IMG/VR virus record: IMGVR_UViG_3300035670_013168
Location: 1 to 64,000 of that record
Strand: one strand, 5' to 3'
From: a virus
Length of the DNA: 64,000 nt
The position numbers and the translations under genes were made by a program. Position 1 is the first letter of the stretch. The number at the start of each line of letters is the position of its first letter. Of this stretch, positions 54,930-63,452 are shown one piece after another. The notes beneath the pieces were generated by a model that did not search any database, was not told the DNA's origin, and worked only from the letters and a program-made list of their open reading frames with translations.

Positions 54930-56809
54930 TCAATCCACGGGGTGGGCTTATTCCAATCCACCTTGCTGTGAAATACGTGGCCGCCGAGCTCGGTGGCCAG
55001 CTTCTTTCCTAGCGCCTCAATCTCCTCCTCTGACACCTCGGACCAGGGGAGATCGAAGAACATATTGTTCTCAGCCGTGTCCTCCTGCTTGATATCATAG
55101 AGGCTCTGCCAGTGCTGGGACCAGTAGTCGCGGTAGGTCCGAATCTTTCGGGGGATGTCGAACCACGAGTAGTGTCTGACTCCCGGAATCGCATCTGTCA
55201 CCCTCCTGAACCAATCAGTGTAGGCGTCCTGAGCCTGCTTGTTTCCGGAGAGCGCGGCCATTCGAGCGCGGTGTACATCCTCTGTGTAGAATGAGGCGTG
55301 AGGAATAGGCATGCCTGTCTCTGTGTGCACGTAGTCGCAGCCGTCAGTTCCCATCGAGGCATACAGGTGACCCTCAGCGTCACTCCTTCTCAGTGGGCCT
55401 GGTACACCGTGTGTGATGTGTGGGAGGTTCCTAGATAGGCGCCACTTCCACGGATTGATATCCATGCGGGCCTTGGTCGGTCCTCCCCAGAACTCCACGA
55501 CAGGAAGCGATATGAGGTCCGCCTCCTTCGGGAAATTGCGACAGAGCTGGACGATCTTCTCGTAGTCCTGCGGCTCCACCACCTCGTCGGCGTCCATCTG
55601 CCAGAGGAACTGAGAAGTGCAGAGCTTTCTAGCCTCCGCCTTCTGCGCTCCGTCGAACACTGCGAACCGAGGATGGCTCCAGTCCCTCTCGACCAGGTGC
55701 ACCTTGAGTTTCGGCTCAGTCTCAGACCACTTCTGCAGCGCCTCGAGGGTGCCGTCCTTTGAGCCGCCGTCTACAACAACTACCTCATCGCAGAATCCGA
55801 GAAGTGACGTGATGGACTCCCTCCAGGGATACTTTGACTGAATGCAGTCCTTTGTCGTGGTGTAGCCACTGATGGTTGGCTTGTACTCCATGGCGGACTT
55901 GATCCCATTCCAGAACTGCTCACGTGCAGCAAACAGGTAGGACTCTGTTGTGAGCATATCGTCAGTGTCGAACCACTCCTCGGTGGCATGCTGCACGTTG
56001 TTGTTGATCACCAGCTTACAGCCTAGCAGCTTTGCCTCAATCACGAGACGAGGGCACGTGTCCCATCCAGCTGGGAGGTAGACGAGGCCTGCGGACTGAG
56101 CGAGCTTCTCCAGGAGCTGGTCATACGGAAGGTTCCACACAACCTCGTGGTCTAGCATGTGCGCCTTGACGTGGTCCAGCGCATTCTGGTAGCCCTTGAC
56201 CCAGGACTCTGATCCTAGCACGATCCACTTCTTCCTCTCCTCCACCTTGTCCTCCGTGCCGTAACGGGACCTGAGGAGCTTGAGGGCGAGGAAGAACTTA
56301 TCATCGAAGACGCTGCTGAGAACAGTGTTAGGCCTCTCCTCGAGAAAGGGAAACAGCTTGTGGTAGTGCTCCATCTGTCGCTCTGACATCCACCAGAGGT
56401 ACTTGGCACCGTAGTAGAAGGCAGATATAAGCTTGCCGTGCATCTGGTCATGGCAGTCGCAGGGTGTGTTCTCAGCGTGCTCGTGCTTCTGAGGAGATCG
56501 GTACTTGCAGTACTTGTAATCATACTCAAGCACTGAGTAGTTTAGATTCGCAACAATCGTGGGAATGAGCTCGAGCTTCATCTGACTGAAGTTGCCGAAG
56601 ATCCAGAAGCGATCGTGCAGCTGCTCCATGAGCTCTAGGGTAAGCTCTCTAGATCTAATTCTCTGAACCCTGAGAGGTGAGGAGTCAATGAGCGCCTGTG
56701 ATGTGAGCTCTGCGCCGCCTGTGTACTCATCTGCGAATAGGTCTGCTACAAACACGATCCTCGACTCTGGGTCGATATTTGGACCGGTACTGAAAGGGCT
56801 GTTAAACAT
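54917..56809 (-). CDS. Bifunctional glycosyltransferase (GT4-like plus GT2)
   Basis: A 630-residue two-domain protein. Residues about 15-300 look like a GT-B half: FVADLFADEYTGGAELTSQA, then WIVLGSESWVKGYQ and SAGLVYLPAGWDTCPRLVIEAKLLG, the GT4-type donor helix. Residues about 310-560 are GT2: FCDEVVVVDGGSKDGTLEALQ and SQFLWQMDADEVVEP (DxD). The upstream ATG (56809) has AGGAGACAG. It is the first gene after the divergent intergenic region and likely opens the glycan operon. Two linked transfers would give a disaccharide unit; this is inferred. Confidence 0.82.
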   Translation of the reverse strand: MFNSPFSTGPNIDPESRIVFVADLFADEYTGGAELTSQALIDSSPLRVQRIRSRELTLELMEQLHDRFWIFGNFSQMKLELIPTIVANLNYSVLEYDYKYCKYRSPQKHEHAENTPCDCHDQMHGKLISAFYYGAKYLWWMSERQMEHYHKLFPFLEERPNTVLSSVFDDKFFLALKLLRSRYGTEDKVEERKKWIVLGSESWVKGYQNALDHVKAHMLDHEVVWNLPYDQLLEKLAQSAGLVYLPAGWDTCPRLVIEAKLLGCKLVINNNVQHATEEWFDTDDMLTTESYLFAAREQFWNGIKSAMEYKPTISGYTTTKDCIQSKYPWRESITSLLGFCDEVVVVDGGSKDGTLEALQKWSETEPKLKVHLVERDWSHPRFAVFDGAQKAEARKLCTSQFLWQMDADEVVEPQDYEKIVQLCRNFPKEADLISLPVVEFWGGPTKARMDINPWKWRLSRNLPHITHGVPGPLRRSDAEGHLYASMGTDGCDYVHTETGMPIPHASFYTEDVHRARMAALSGNKQAQDAYTDWFRRVTDAIPGVRHYSWFDIPRKIRTYRDYWSQHWQSLYDIKQEDTAENNMFFDLPWSEVSEEEIEALGKKLATELGGHVFHSKVDWNKPTPWIEWEE

Positions 56810-57010
56810 CTGTCTCCTGTGTCTGTTCTGCTTTAAAGTACTTAAGATCTTAAGTCTTAAGATCAGATCTGTACACTCTGACTAAGAAAATTGTACATAC
56901 ATGTTAGAAGTAGCTAGCTTGTTATGTCTGCTCTGCTAAAACTAGACTCACTAGCGACTCACTCATGCATATTTACCGGTAGCGGTTAGAGCGCCACCGA
57001 GAGAAATATC
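56810..57010. promoter_or_regulatory. Divergent intergenic region
   Basis: About 200 bases between the leftward glycan operon and the rightward fibre genes. It must hold promoters for both directions. No clean -35/-10 pair or tRNA was found. It contains a perfect 14-base palindrome, a repeated CTTAAGATC, and a direct repeat GACTCACT at 56945 and 56956 (11-base spacing, one helical turn). Confidence 0.5.
56841..56864. repeat. Palindrome plus direct repeat upstream of glycan operon
   Basis: CTTAAGATCTTAAG (56841-56854) is a perfect palindrome, and CTTAAGATC recurs at 56856-56864. They lie 32-55 bases before the ATG at 56809. The spacing of a full and a partial copy suits a dimeric DNA-binding protein, but no binding protein is identified. 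Confidence 0.4.
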
Positions 57011-57463
57011 ATGACGGGCGATTTTAAGTCACATCAAATACAGACAAACAAGGTCATTGTCACTGGAAGCTTTGGGAGCGACACACTCAATCAGCTTCTC
57101 ATATACAACTACTCCGCCCAGGACACCGGGACACCAAACCAGGGTGTGATCGATGCTACAAAGTTCGACACTAGCTCCGGAATTGGAACAGACGTCCTAC
57201 TGTTCATATCAGGCGGAATTGGAGAGAAGGATGTTGCAGATGCAAACTCCATCACTTGCATAGGTGGCGACCTCCACGTCTCAGGAAATCTCTCAGTCTC
57301 AGGACTAGGAGCCGGCTCCACAGGAATTAAGTACTGGCTTGAGAGCTCTGACAACATCGTTGTACCTGGAAGGTATCAATACCTCGTTCAGGGTGCAATT
57401 ATCATTGATGCAGGAGGAGCTCTCACAGCTGATCCTGACGCACAAATAGTTATACTCCCGTAA
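57011..57463 (+). CDS. Short fibre-like virion protein, module copy 1
   Basis: A 150-residue protein rich in Gly/Ser/Ile/Val, beginning MTGDFKSHQIQTNKVIVTG. Residues 57-98 (GIGTDVLLFISGG, then GGDLHVSGNLSVSG) are one copy of the module that recurs in the two larger fibre genes. The C-terminus (YQYLVQGAIIIDAGGALTAD, ending IVILP) is a short beta finish. It lacks the 'KLSN' head of the next two. First gene of the plus-strand group; GAGAGAAATATC precedes the ATG. Likely a short tail fibre or fibre cap, from composition and neighbours. Confidence 0.7.
   Translation: MTGDFKSHQIQTNKVIVTGSFGSDTLNQLLIYNYSAQDTGTPNQGVIDATKFDTSSGIGTDVLLFISGGIGEKDVADANSITCIGGDLHVSGNLSVSGLGAGSTGIKYWLESSDNIVVPGRYQYLVQGAIIIDAGGALTADPDAQIVILP
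57179..57304 (+). repeat. Fibre module copy 1 (GTD..FVSG..GGD..VSG)
   Basis: Encodes GIGTDVLLFISGG followed by GGDLHVSGNLSVSG. Same order of motifs as copies at 57759, 59431, 59887 and 60964. Confidence 0.7.
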
Positions 57464-57488
57464 TAGGCACAAGGAAGAGGACAATCTC

Positions 57489-59093
57489 ATGAGTGAACTT
57501 AAACTTTCGAACATAACAGAGCCTGCATCACCTGCAACAGTTGGTCAAGTGACTGTCTATGTGTCAGGATCAGCGGCGACTCCAAACATTCCGGAGCTTT
57601 ACTACAAGGATGAGTTTGGAACTGTAACTGGTCCACTAGGCAGTGGAGGCGGCGGGGGAGGAGATGATCTCTGGTTTACTACACAAAATCTGTCTATCTA
57701 TACGACTGGATCAGCATTATTTAGAGGACCGGCCGGAACAAATGATTCTCCTGATGACTTTGGAACAGACATATTTTTCTATGTTTCTGGAACAAAAGCA
57801 AGCAAAAATACCGCAGTAACAGGAACTGCGGTATTCGAAGGTGATGTTGTAGTGTCAGGATCTTATTACATGGGTTCCGACGGCGGCAATATTCAGCCAC
57901 TTGACTTTGGAATTCCTCTTACACAAGTAGGTATTCTGTCGACAAATGAAGTCGGTATGAAGAGGAGCTCTTACTCAATCATTGCTGCCTCGTATGGAAT
58001 TGGTTTTGAAGCAAACACTTATTCTTCGGCAAGAAGCTCATATTCTGGTCTTTCTGGTTACGGCGTGTATCTGTCTAACTATTGCACGGTTGATTCAACT
58101 GCGATAGGCAATAATCATGCGCATCAGGCTAGCAGCTATAGCTCTATAATGGCATCAGACGGCGCACAAATAGTTGGGTCATCTAGATGTTTTACTGCAG
58201 CAGTAAATAAAAGTCCCAGTGGTCCCTCGTTAAATATTGGTAATCAGTCTGCAATAATTGCAACAAGTGATCCTACTTTACAATGGTTTAACAATTCAGC
58301 TATCATAGGAGGTTCAAGTAATATACTTGATGGTGGAGTTGGTCCATTAGATTCAAGTCTTATTCTTGCTGGTAAAAACTGGACAGTACAGGAGAGTGAC
58401 ACAATTGCTATAGGCGCAGCGTCCGGAGCTTCAACTCGTCTTTTAGTAAGTGCATCCGGTGGAATGTACTTAGGAGGAGATCTCCAGGTAACCGGAAGTA
58501 CTTTAGTAAATGGAAAAGTAGAAGCATCTCTGGGCCTCTCAGGTTCACTCACTACTCTAGCAAATGGTCAGTCATATCTCATCGCCGGCGATGGTATCAT
58601 AATATCAAGCGGTTCCAATACCTCTGTGACAATATCACAGAAGGAGTGGATGACTGTGACGCTAGGACACGCAGCTATTAATGCACCTGAGCTCAATACA
58701 AATTATTACGTAGGACAGATGTATGGATTGCCGGCATCAACCACTGTGCCATCGACAACAGGATCCTTTCAATACACGGCACAGGTAACAGGATCTATTA
58801 GAAAAGTAGATGTTTTCCTCTATAGCGCAAATAATACAGGACAAAAAGCAGGACCTATAACGATCAAAAATCTCACAACTAGCCAGGATAGAACGCTATT
58901 TGGAAATGAAGTTGTCGATATGACGTCTATCTACGAGACTAAAGCTGCTGTTATTTTAACATCATCTCTAGACATCTCACCAAATGATAGAGTAACAATC
59001 GAGTTTAATGCAGGATCAACCAAGTGGACGAACTCAAATCTTCACGCAACATATGATCTACTAATACAGGTGTCAGGATCTGCTTGGCCTTGA
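57489..59093 (+). CDS. Tail fibre-like protein with repeat module
   Basis: A 534-residue protein starting MSELKLSNITEPASPATVGQ, a head domain shared with the next gene (MSQLKLSNVSPPAAPSS). A poly-Gly hinge (GSGGGGGGDD, 51-60) follows, then module copy 2. The middle (residues about 150-300) is an SSYS/GNN-type repeat like the beta-roll of trimeric adhesins (SNYCTVDSTAIGNNHAH, YSSIMASDG). A second module (SYLIAGDGIIISSGSN) comes near 360. The C-terminus is beta. Strong Gly/Ser content suggests a trimeric, extended receptor-binding protein. AGGAAGAGG is about 8 bases before the ATG. Confidence 0.75.
   Translation: MSELKLSNITEPASPATVGQVTVYVSGSAATPNIPELYYKDEFGTVTGPLGSGGGGGGDDLWFTTQNLSIYTTGSALFRGPAGTNDSPDDFGTDIFFYVSGTKASKNTAVTGTAVFEGDVVVSGSYYMGSDGGNIQPLDFGIPLTQVGILSTNEVGMKRSSYSIIAASYGIGFEANTYSSARSSYSGLSGYGVYLSNYCTVDSTAIGNNHAHQASSYSSIMASDGAQIVGSSRCFTAAVNKSPSGPSLNIGNQSAIIATSDPTLQWFNNSAIIGGSSNILDGGVGPLDSSLILAGKNWTVQESDTIAIGAASGASTRLLVSASGGMYLGGDLQVTGSTLVNGKVEASLGLSGSLTTLANGQSYLIAGDGIIISSGSNTSVTISQKEWMTVTLGHAAINAPELNTNYYVGQMYGLPASTTVPSTTGSFQYTAQVTGSIRKVDVFLYSANNTGQKAGPITIKNLTTSQDRTLFGNEVVDMTSIYETKAAVILTSSLDISPNDRVTIEFNAGSTKWTNSNLHATYDLLIQVSGSAWP
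57759..57863 (+). repeat. Fibre module copy 2
   Basis: Encodes FGTDIFFYVSGTKASK and FEGDVVVSG. Same module as copy 1, with an insert of different length. Confidence 0.7.
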
Positions 59094-59136
59094 ATAATAT
59101 TGAAAATTCGATCATTAATAGACACAAAGGAATGAC

Positions 59137-61473
59137 ATGAGCCAGCTAAAACTATCAAACGTCTCTCCTCCTGCCGCTCCTTCGTCTGGCAAAGTCACCC
59201 TGTACGCAGATGGAGACCAGATCTACTACATCGACTACTTGGGAAACATAACCGGTCCTATAGGCGTCGGTGGCGGTGGAGGAGACAATTTCTTCTTCTC
59301 TGAGGTCGATAAGTTTATAGAGGCGTCTGGCTCACTAATTCTCTCTGAATCACTACTGTCCAGCTACCTCTCTGCGTCATTTGGTGCGGAGATATCAGGA
59401 AGTGTTGTGTTCGCAGGCCTAGGTGGATTCACAACAGGATCAGATGCGCTCTTCTTCGTATCCGGATCAATAGGGAGCAAGGACGGAATAACACCAGGTG
59501 TCTCTGTGTTTGGAGGAGATGTCCACGTCTCAGGAAACGTCTCAGCTGACGGCGACGCCACTGTCTCCGATTTTCTGGCAGTGGGCCAGAATCTTCAGGT
59601 GGTTGGTCTCCTAGGAGTGACAGGCAGTGCCCAGTTCCTCGGTGGCGTCACAGGATCCTTTACTGGAACAATGACAGGGTCGCACACCGAGATCACTCCT
59701 GGCATCGCATTTATAGTCCCTGGTGACTCAAGCATCGATATTGTGACTGCCTCCAACGGCCAGATTCAGATAACTTCAACAGGTGGTGGAAGTAGCGCAG
59801 AGTATTGGAAATCAGATGTCAACGATGCAATATGGGCATCAGGATCAGTTCTAATTCGCGGAGCTGATACAACTACAGCTACTTCTGATTATGGCACGGA
59901 CACATTCTTCTTTGTGTCAGGATCAACACAAGATAATTCGAGCAAAAAAGCTGTATTTGGTGGAACTACATTTGTTTCAGGAAATTTGCAAGTTCCATTT
60001 AACACACCAATTCAGTCAAGAGGAACAGGATCAGCCTGGATTGGAATTGCAAGATACATTAACGCTTCACCAGCCTACGGAGCGCAGATCCTACTAATTG
60101 GCGATCCCGATTACAACACTACAGGCATCGGTTTAAATAGCGATGGTCGGACACTGGCTCTTATTTCTGGAAGCGGCGGTTACTTCTCTGGTTCCTACAT
60201 GTTCCACGATGGAATATCAGGATCGCTCACACAGCTCACCGATGGCACATCTTATCTCGTTGCCGGTCAAAACATTACAATTACAACTGCCTCAAATGGT
60301 CAGGTGACGATTGAGGCGACAGCAGGAGGTGGTAGCAGCCCACAGTTCTGGTTCTCCACAGGATCTAATGAAGTGTATACAACAGGTTCAGTTCTAGTTA
60401 GAGCCGGCCTGTCAGCTACACCAGCGATTAGCAAAATAGAGTTTGACGTATCAGGCAGTGAGTACTCTATCTACTCGGACGCAAATGGAACCTTGCATCC
60501 TTATAATGGAAGTCTTTTAAAGTCCAAGGACATTGAAGTTGCAGATGCGTCCTACAGTTGGTTGTCAGGAAGCATCACAATATCTTCGACAACTGTTCTA
60601 GCATCTGGATCAGGTGGTGACATTAGTCTATACTCCGGACATGGAGGTTGGGACGCTTCTGTTTCACGAGACGGTGGCTTCATAGACTTGATTGCCGGAA
60701 ACGGAGGAAACACTGACAATTTAGGAGTAGGAGATGCAGGTCCTGGTGGGTCTATTAACATAACGGCCGGCGCGCCGGGGTGGAATGGTGGCGCATTCCA
60801 GGTTGGTGAGGAAGGCAAGGCCGGAGATATCAGAATTCTTGGCGGTGTGATTACGCCTATCAGCAGGTCGATAAATGGCTCATGGCTCATAATTGGTGAT
60901 CCAGCTTCAAGCTCAAGTTTTGCATATATTGGATTTGATGATTCTGATATTGGCGCTACAAATTACTTCAGCACAACAGACACATACTTCTTTGTATCCG
61001 GCTCAGTAGGATCTAGAGGAACCGCCGATAGAGGAACTGCAGTATTTGGTGGCGATGTCGTAATTTCAGGAACACTTTGGGGAGGTTCACCTCTAAAAAT
61101 AGGGTCAGGCTTACAAATAACAGGATCACTATTAGTAAGTGGTTCTGACTCCACTCTGGAAATGTTTGGAGGATATCGACTGTATCCCACCGGAGTGAGC
61201 ACACTTCCTTACACTGCATCACAAACAGACTACATCATTGCAGTCAGCGCATCTGTTGGAGTCAATCCACACGGTGTAGAGCTCCGACCATTTGAGTACG
61301 GCAGGACATTCGTCGTCAAGGACGTGAGCGGATCGGCCGCTGCTGACAACATCACAGTGACCGCGGAGGGTGGTGAGCTGATTGATGGAGCCTCTTCCTA
61401 TGTGCTATCAATCAATAGAGGCTCAGCGACATTCGTCTACTTTGGACCAACAACAGGATGGGGAGTGGTCTAA
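59137..61473 (+). CDS. Large tail fibre-like protein with three repeat modules
   Basis: A 778-residue protein starting MSQLKLSNVSPPAAPSSGK, followed by a poly-Gly hinge (GVGGGGGDN) near 43-51. Three module copies occur (59431, 59887, 60964). A second repeated unit with PGDSSIDIVTASNGQIQITS near 197 recurs with AGQNITITTASNGQVTIEA near 380, each followed by a GGGSS linker and a TGS-VLVRG strand. The C-terminal end with YGRTFVVKDVSGSAAADNI, then EGGELIDGASSYVLSINRG and a tryptophan, is typical of phage fibre tips. Last plus-strand gene of the group. AAAGGAATGAC precedes the ATG. Confidence 0.78.
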   Translation: MSQLKLSNVSPPAAPSSGKVTLYADGDQIYYIDYLGNITGPIGVGGGGGDNFFFSEVDKFIEASGSLILSESLLSSYLSASFGAEISGSVVFAGLGGFTTGSDALFFVSGSIGSKDGITPGVSVFGGDVHVSGNVSADGDATVSDFLAVGQNLQVVGLLGVTGSAQFLGGVTGSFTGTMTGSHTEITPGIAFIVPGDSSIDIVTASNGQIQITSTGGGSSAEYWKSDVNDAIWASGSVLIRGADTTTATSDYGTDTFFFVSGSTQDNSSKKAVFGGTTFVSGNLQVPFNTPIQSRGTGSAWIGIARYINASPAYGAQILLIGDPDYNTTGIGLNSDGRTLALISGSGGYFSGSYMFHDGISGSLTQLTDGTSYLVAGQNITITTASNGQVTIEATAGGGSSPQFWFSTGSNEVYTTGSVLVRAGLSATPAISKIEFDVSGSEYSIYSDANGTLHPYNGSLLKSKDIEVADASYSWLSGSITISSTTVLASGSGGDISLYSGHGGWDASVSRDGGFIDLIAGNGGNTDNLGVGDAGPGGSINITAGAPGWNGGAFQVGEEGKAGDIRILGGVITPISRSINGSWLIIGDPASSSSFAYIGFDDSDIGATNYFSTTDTYFFVSGSVGSRGTADRGTAVFGGDVVISGTLWGGSPLKIGSGLQITGSLLVSGSDSTLEMFGGYRLYPTGVSTLPYTASQTDYIIAVSASVGVNPHGVELRPFEYGRTFVVKDVSGSAAADNITVTAEGGELIDGASSYVLSINRGSATFVYFGPTTGWGVV
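59431..59544 (+). repeat. Fibre module copy 3
   Basis: Encodes FTTGSDALFFVSGSIGSKDG then VFGGDVHVSGNV. Closest in wording to copies 1 and 5. Confidence 0.72.
59887..59994 (+). repeat. Fibre module copy 4
   Basis: Encodes DYGTDTFFFVSGSTQDNSS then VFGGTTFVSGNL. The inner loop is shorter than in copies 3 and 5. Confidence 0.72.
60964..61080 (+). repeat. Fibre module copy 5
   Basis: Encodes YFSTTDTYFFVSGSVGSRG then AVFGGDVVISGTLW. Third copy within the same gene. Confidence 0.72.
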
Positions 61474-61496
61474 ATAGAATTAGACAAAAATTTAAT

Positions 61497-61739
61497 CTAG
61501 ATTCCAGTAGCCTGATAGTTGATATCTACGTCTTCTGCAGAAGCTCTTACAACCACATTCCACTGTCCAGAAATTAGAGATACGCTCTCTACGTACACTG
61601 AGTAGTTGCCGTCACTGTCAACTGGGCTCACTGTGACAGTTGGCGGCGCAGTGAAAGGCGCTGTGAGAAGAATTGTGACAGTGCCACCTGCGCCCACTGT
61701 GGCTGTCCCTGTCTCCCACTCAAAGTCAACAAGCCTCAC
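61497..61739 (-). CDS. Small H-type-lectin-like protein
   Basis: An 80-residue beta protein: TVTILLTAPFTAPPTVTVSP, SDGNYSVYVESVSLISG and VVVRASAEDVDINYQATG. The pattern of a PP-x-V strand, a VY-VESV strand and a final WNVVVRASAE strand is like H-type lectins and like the C-terminal half of the next gene. GTG start at 61739; the stop of the upstream gene is one base away, so the pair is probably coupled. It is converging with the last fibre gene. Glycan binding is suggested, not shown. Could be a small fibre-tip or attachment protein. Confidence 0.6.
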   Translation of the reverse strand: MRLVDFEWETGTATVGAGGTVTILLTAPFTAPPTVTVSPVDSDGNYSVYVESVSLISGQWNVVVRASAEDVDINYQATGI

Positions 61740-61740
61740 A

Positions 61741-62076
61741 TCACGCTCCTATGTAGATCGCCTGGACTGCGACCTGTGCAGTAATATCAGCTGAGGCACG
61801 AACTGTGATGCCCGTCTTGCTCACTGTGTAGGCGTAGACGTTAACTGATCCAACGGGATTTGAGTTCGTGAGTAGAGTGACAGCGACTGCAGGAACATCT
61901 GTAAATGCCTCAGAGAATGTGGCCGACTTTTCACTCTCCTGATTTAGGTCAATGATGAGTGTCTCGATCTCAACGAGCTTATCGGCAACATACCTTGGAA
62001 CAGGAAGGTGGCGAACTAGCGGGTACTTCTTCTGAATTCTACTGACATCCGTCAGCTTAAACTTAGTTCTTGCCAT
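61741..62076 (-). CDS. Small protein with lectin-like C-terminal domain
   Basis: A 111-residue protein. The N-terminal 45 residues are basic and helical (MARTKFKLTDVSRIQKKYPL then VPRYVADKLVEIETLI). The C-terminal half (TDVPAVAVTLLTNSNP, VNVYAYTVSKTGITVRASAD, VQAIYIGA) parallels the neighbouring 80-residue protein strand for strand. CTAGGAGAAGACG precedes the ATG at 62076. The helix may trimerise or anchor the lectin head to a fibre. Known H-lectin proteins are hexamers that bind N-acetylgalactosamine; the match here is weak to moderate. Confidence 0.58.
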   Translation of the reverse strand: MARTKFKLTDVSRIQKKYPLVRHLPVPRYVADKLVEIETLIIDLNQESEKSATFSEAFTDVPAVAVTLLTNSNPVGSVNVYAYTVSKTGITVRASADITAQVAVQAIYIGA

Positions 62077-62102
62077 CGTCTTCTCCTAGGTGTAACTATC
62101 GC

Positions 62103-63401
62103 TCAGAGTGCCTTTGATGCAAGAGTTGCCAGCGCGGACCTCTCGCCCTTTGGCAGGTGAATGTGGGCGACTAGACCACTGTCCCTCATCTTGTTGATAA
62201 CGATGGAGAGGCCGTTGGACCGCTTATCGATGTAGGGAGTGTCTACCTGATCCGTGTCGCCCATGAGGACGATCTTGGTGTTCTCACCAACACGTGTGAT
62301 AATCGTCTTCAGCTCGTGGATGGTGGCATTCTGCGCCTCGTCGACGATCACGAATGCGTTGCTGAACGTCCTTCCTCGAATGTAGGAGAGCGGTGAGATC
62401 TCGATCTGACCCTTGTTCACCATCATCTCAAAGTAAGACATGTCCTTGAAAGCGTGCCTAAAGTTGTCGACGAGGGGAGACATCCAGGGTGCCATCTTCT
62501 CCTTGATGTCACCAGGAAGGTAGCCTAGGTCTCGACCAACAGGCTGGATAGATCGCGTCACGATGATCCTCTCGTACTTGCCTGACTGCTGTCCCTCTAG
62601 GGCACTCATGAGCGTCAGGAAGGTCTTGCCTGATCCCGCGATTCCTGTCAGGCACACGAGGCTCACACTGTCGTCGGTGAGCGCGTCGAGGGCAAAGTGC
62701 TGCTCCTTGTTCTTAGGGCTAATGGCTCCGATCTTCTTAAACTCTGCTGTCTTGAGGCGGCGAAGCTCTCCGTCCGTGTACCTGCACAGGACACTGCTGC
62801 CTGTGTCCGACTTGCAGATGACATACTCATTCTCCAGGAGCGCTACCTCCTTTGCGCCTGACGACCAGTGAACGTATCCCTGTGAGTAGACCTCAGAGAC
62901 CACCGACGGTGACACCAGGATGGTCCTGGTGACATGGTCTTCATCCTCCTGAAGGTTTATGTAGTCCTTGTAGTAGTCCTCGGATTCGATCCCCAGGGCA
63001 TCACACTTTACTCGGAGATTGATGTCCTTGGTGACGACAATGATGGGCTTCCTCTTGTTCTTTGCCTTGAGGCTGAGCGCAACAGCAATGATCCTGTTGT
63101 CGCCCTTCTTGAAGTCCAGGTCCACGTGCAGGAGGTCATCAGGCTCCTGAGTGAAGACTTGAACAGTCTGGTCTGCCTCCGGAAGCTTTACTCCCTTGTC
63201 AAGACGGCCGTGCTCTCGGAGTCCATCGAGGTACCTGTTGACGTGTCGGGCATTCTCTCCGACAATACCAGGCTTCTCCTTGTTCCTATCTAGCTCATCG
63301 AGGACAATGAGTGGAATCACCACATCGTTCCCCGGAAAAGATCTAATAGAGTCTTTGTCGTACAGCAGAACCGATGTGTCGATTACGAATGTCTTTCTCA
63401 C
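62103..63401 (-). CDS. PIN-PhoH family ATPase
   Basis: A 432-residue protein. Residues 1 to about 150 are a PIN-type RNase domain (TFVIDTSVLL with D8, then VVIPLIVLDELDRNK and VTKDINLRVKCDALGI). Residues about 230-432 are the PhoH ATPase: Walker A TGIAGSGKT (252-260), PVGRDLGYLPGDIKEKMAPW, Walker B FVIVDEAQN (349-357) and TPYIDKRSNGLS. The PhoH2 fusion is a RNA helicase/nuclease in bacteria, and phoH genes are common in marine phages. GTG start; a promoter-like element lies 52 bases upstream. Role in the infection cycle is unclear. Confidence 0.9.
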   Translation of the reverse strand: MRKTFVIDTSVLLYDKDSIRSFPGNDVVIPLIVLDELDRNKEKPGIVGENARHVNRYLDGLREHGRLDKGVKLPEADQTVQVFTQEPDDLLHVDLDFKKGDNRIIAVALSLKAKNKRKPIIVVTKDINLRVKCDALGIESEDYYKDYINLQEDEDHVTRTILVSPSVVSEVYSQGYVHWSSGAKEVALLENEYVICKSDTGSSVLCRYTDGELRRLKTAEFKKIGAISPKNKEQHFALDALTDDSVSLVCLTGIAGSGKTFLTLMSALEGQQSGKYERIIVTRSIQPVGRDLGYLPGDIKEKMAPWMSPLVDNFRHAFKDMSYFEMMVNKGQIEISPLSYIRGRTFSNAFVIVDEAQNATIHELKTIITRVGENTKIVLMGDTDQVDTPYIDKRSNGLSIVINKMRDSGLVAHIHLPKGERSALATLASKAL

Positions 63402-63452
63402 TCTTGTCTCATTTTCCCAGCGTCAAGCTGTTGGTGTTGTACACACATTTGC

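Noticed and set aside
56810-57010. Possible tRNA or small RNA gene
   Set aside because: No T-loop (GGTTCGA) or matching acceptor stem could be folded by eye.
57011-61473. Diversity-generating retroelement in the fibre genes
   Set aside because: The repeats are module copies with conserved motifs; no reverse transcriptase or template repeat was found in the window.
61474-61496. Terminator between the fibre gene and the lectin-like gene
   Set aside because: Only an imperfect AT-rich inverted repeat is visible in 23 bases; not strong enough to call.
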